8,091 bases of DNA from JBKHBT01 sp046542255 (GTDB lineage: Bacteria; UBP14; UBA6098; JBKHBT01), in NCBI GenBank assembly GCA_046542255.1, contig JBKHBT010000127.1, forward strand, positions 1 through 8,091, read 5' to 3'. The position numbers were made by a program, and so were the translations under genes. Below, in pieces: positions 7,034 through 8,091 of this stretch. Numbering within the stretch: the stretch's first letter is position 1; each line of letters starts with the position of its first letter. The notes beneath the pieces were generated by a model, which did no database searches, had not been told where the DNA came from, and worked only from the letters and a program-made list of their open reading frames with translations.

Positions 7034-7773
7034 AGTAAATTCTTTGCAAAAATCCAGATAGGGCTAAAGGCCTTTTCTTGCGATGCAGATATTTTGGATT
7101 TTCTCAAAAGTTCCAGCATTGAGAAAAATGTAATTGCAAATGTCATCTTCGTAACTTTTTGATCGAATAATTCCACGAATCTCATGCGTTTTTTGGCTGT
7201 TATTTTTTTAATAATAAGTTCTGTCTGATCCTCGACAGTGACCTTGACTTCTTCATCATCGGGCGAATAGTTGATTTTGTCTTCCTCTTTGAGAAGTTCC
7301 CATGCTACCTGCATAAGCCCGACCAGGCTCATCTGGGGCAAGGGCAGCTGTTCCTGTTTGCGCGAAAGGCTGATATGGCCACGAGGATAAAATTTGGTCT
7401 GATTATCATATCTTCTGGCAAGCGCTTCGCCCATCTTACGATATCGATTATATTCGAGAATCATATTCACAAGCTCCTCGCGCGGGTCTTCGATTTCATC
7501 GAGAGATAGGTCGGTTTTCCTGGGCAGCATTGTAGCTACCTTGATACGAAGAAGCAAAGATGCCATAAACAGGTATTCCCCGGCTATATTGATATTCAGT
7601 TTCTGCGCTGTCTCGATATATGAAACAAATTGATTGGCAACATGCGCAATCGGAATATCGTATATGTCGATTTCATCGCGCTTTATGAGATATAGTAATA
7701 AATCCAATGGGCCTTCGAAAAGCTCCAACTGTATTTTATAAAGATTGCTATCTATATTGAAATTATTTCCCAT
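7030..7773 (-). CDS. scpA: Segregation and condensation protein A (kleisin of the SMC complex)
   Basis: ScpA bridges the SMC head domains and carries ScpB, forming the condensin-like ring. From the ATG at 7773 it has 247 residues, typical of the family. The N-terminal SMC-binding part shows LELFEGPLDLLLYLIKRDEIDI (about 16-37). Residues about 65-84 hold GEYLFMASLLLRIKVATMLP, the family's second landmark. A charged middle region (about 90-190) follows, and the C-terminal winged helix is at about 191-241, ending EKAFSPIWI. I chose ATG 7773 because AAGGAG precedes it, although the gap of three bases is short. An in-frame TTG at 7800 would add nine residues but lies at the predicted transcription start and has no ribosome site. 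First gene of the operon. Confidence 0.94.
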   Translation of the reverse strand: MGNNFNIDSNLYKIQLELFEGPLDLLLYLIKRDEIDIYDIPIAHVANQFVSYIETAQKLNINIAGEYLFMASLLLRIKVATMLPRKTDLSLDEIEDPREELVNMILEYNRYRKMGEALARRYDNQTKFYPRGHISLSRKQEQLPLPQMSLVGLMQVAWELLKEEDKINYSPDDEEVKVTVEDQTELIIKKITAKKRMRFVELFDQKVTKMTFAITFFSMLELLRKSKISASQEKAFSPIWIFAKNLL

Positions 7774-7776
7774 AAT

Positions 7777-7782
7777 CTCCTT
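7777..7782 (-). promoter_or_regulatory. Ribosome binding site that places the scpA start at 7773
   Basis: AAGGAG stands three bases before the ATG at 7773. The spacing is shorter than usual, but the match is strong and the upstream TTG at 7800 has none. Confidence 0.5.
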
Positions 7783-7806
7783 GAATAATTCAGTTCTCAA
7801 AAATAA

Positions 7807-7834
7807 AAGATAAGCAAAATTCCCATTTTGTCAA
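7807..7834 (-). promoter_or_regulatory. Sigma70-like promoter of the scpA-scpB-rluB-murI operon
   Basis: Reading leftward, a perfect TTGACA (7834-7829) is followed after 16 bases by TATCTT (7812-7807, four of six positions). Transcription should begin near 7800 and give a leader of about 27 bases before the scpA ATG. No other promoter is evident inside the operon, and the genes are too tightly packed for terminators, so the five genes probably share this signal. Confidence 0.6.
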
Positions 7835-8091
7835 TTATGATAAATTACATTTACTAAACTATGCTTTTCAAAAGTATAGATTGAAATTTCAAAACAGCAT
7901 ATACAAAAAAAAGGGCTAATATAAGCTATTCGAAATAGTGTCCTGCCCCCTAAAAATAAACCTATGTATTCTAATGGTCATATACATAAACAATTTTTGA
8001 CAAGTTCGACCATAATATAAGTACAGTACTGTCCCGAAAAAAAATAAAAAAAGGCTAGGATTTTGTGCGCAACTACCTTATATTAGTAGTA
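7835..8091. other. AT-rich intergenic region at the right edge, no gene recognised
   Basis: The stretch contains two A-runs followed by similar words (AAAAAAAAGGGCTA near 7908 and AAAAAAAGGCTAGG near 8047), GC-rich islands in an AT-rich background (GTGTCCTGCCCCCTA at 7938-7953 and CTGTCCCG at 8029-8036), a 10-bp perfect palindrome ACAGTACTGT (8023-8032), and a 5-bp inverted repeat at the edge (ACTAC at 8072-8076, GTAGT at 8086-8090). No open frame of useful length or tRNA-like fold was found. It may be a spacer that includes worn repeat or insertion-element ends, but that is only a guess. Confidence 0.4.

Noticed and set aside
7905..7930. Intrinsic terminator read leftward, GCTTATATTAGC followed by a T-run
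   Set aside because: The stem has only three pairs before a mismatch and is AT-rich, too weak to call a terminator, and no gene end is visible upstream of it in the window.
7997..8027. Rightward TTGACA (7997-8002) as a promoter for a gene beyond the edge
   Set aside because: No acceptable -10 box lies 16-18 bases downstream. TATAAG is only 13 bases away and TACAGT is 19 bases away, so the match alone is not enough.
53..8091. CRISPR array, tRNA or rRNA gene, defence system or prophage module
   Set aside because: No regularly spaced direct repeats with unique spacers, no cloverleaf-like segments and no phage or nuclease domains were seen. The repeats present belong to the coding blades of one protein.

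Overview
The window carries seven protein-coding genes and no RNA gene, CRISPR array or intact mobile element that I can see. The DNA is somewhat AT-rich by eye. The organism should be a diderm (outer-membrane) bacterium: two proteins have a signal peptide plus an outer-membrane beta-barrel-like C-terminus, and a third is a large secreted FG-GAP/VCBS-type protein ending in a FlgD-Ig/type-A-like sorting domain with the PNPFN motif. That last protein style is typical of the FCB group and of related candidate phyla (Cloacimonadota, Zixibacteria, WOR-3 and similar). I cannot name the lineage more closely from sequence alone.

Layout. Positions 53-2431 (minus) encode the secreted calcium-loop repeat protein, with its own promoter and a strong Shine-Dalgarno site. 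Positions 2432-2637 are a divergent intergenic region with one sigma70-like promoter on each strand, an AT-rich perfect inverted repeat between them and a 16-bp perfect palindrome in the leader of the rightward gene. Positions 2638-4227 (plus) encode a protein with two predicted SH3-like domains, a long acidic linker and a C-terminal barrel. It converges on the leftward gene at 4224-4892, and the two stop codons interlock in one CTAG.

Positions 4224-7773 (minus) form one tightly packed operon, transcribed leftward in the order scpA, scpB, an RsuA/RluB-family pseudouridine synthase gene, murI, and a small outer-membrane barrel gene. Neighbouring genes overlap or are separated by 14 bases at most. 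A good promoter (TTGACA, 16-base spacer, TATCTT) lies just upstream of scpA. The rest of the right edge (7835-8091) is AT-rich DNA without a recognisable gene.

Together the operon joins chromosome condensation and segregation (the ScpAB subunits of SMC), ribosome maturation (rRNA pseudouridylation) and supply of D-glutamate for peptidoglycan, with an unrecognised envelope protein at its end. The scpA-scpB-rluB core is a widespread arrangement. The least ordinary items are the SH3-SH3-linker-barrel protein, which looks like an outer-membrane to cell-wall tether, the leader palindrome, and the unassigned barrel gene coupled to murI. I found no convincing new multi-gene system.
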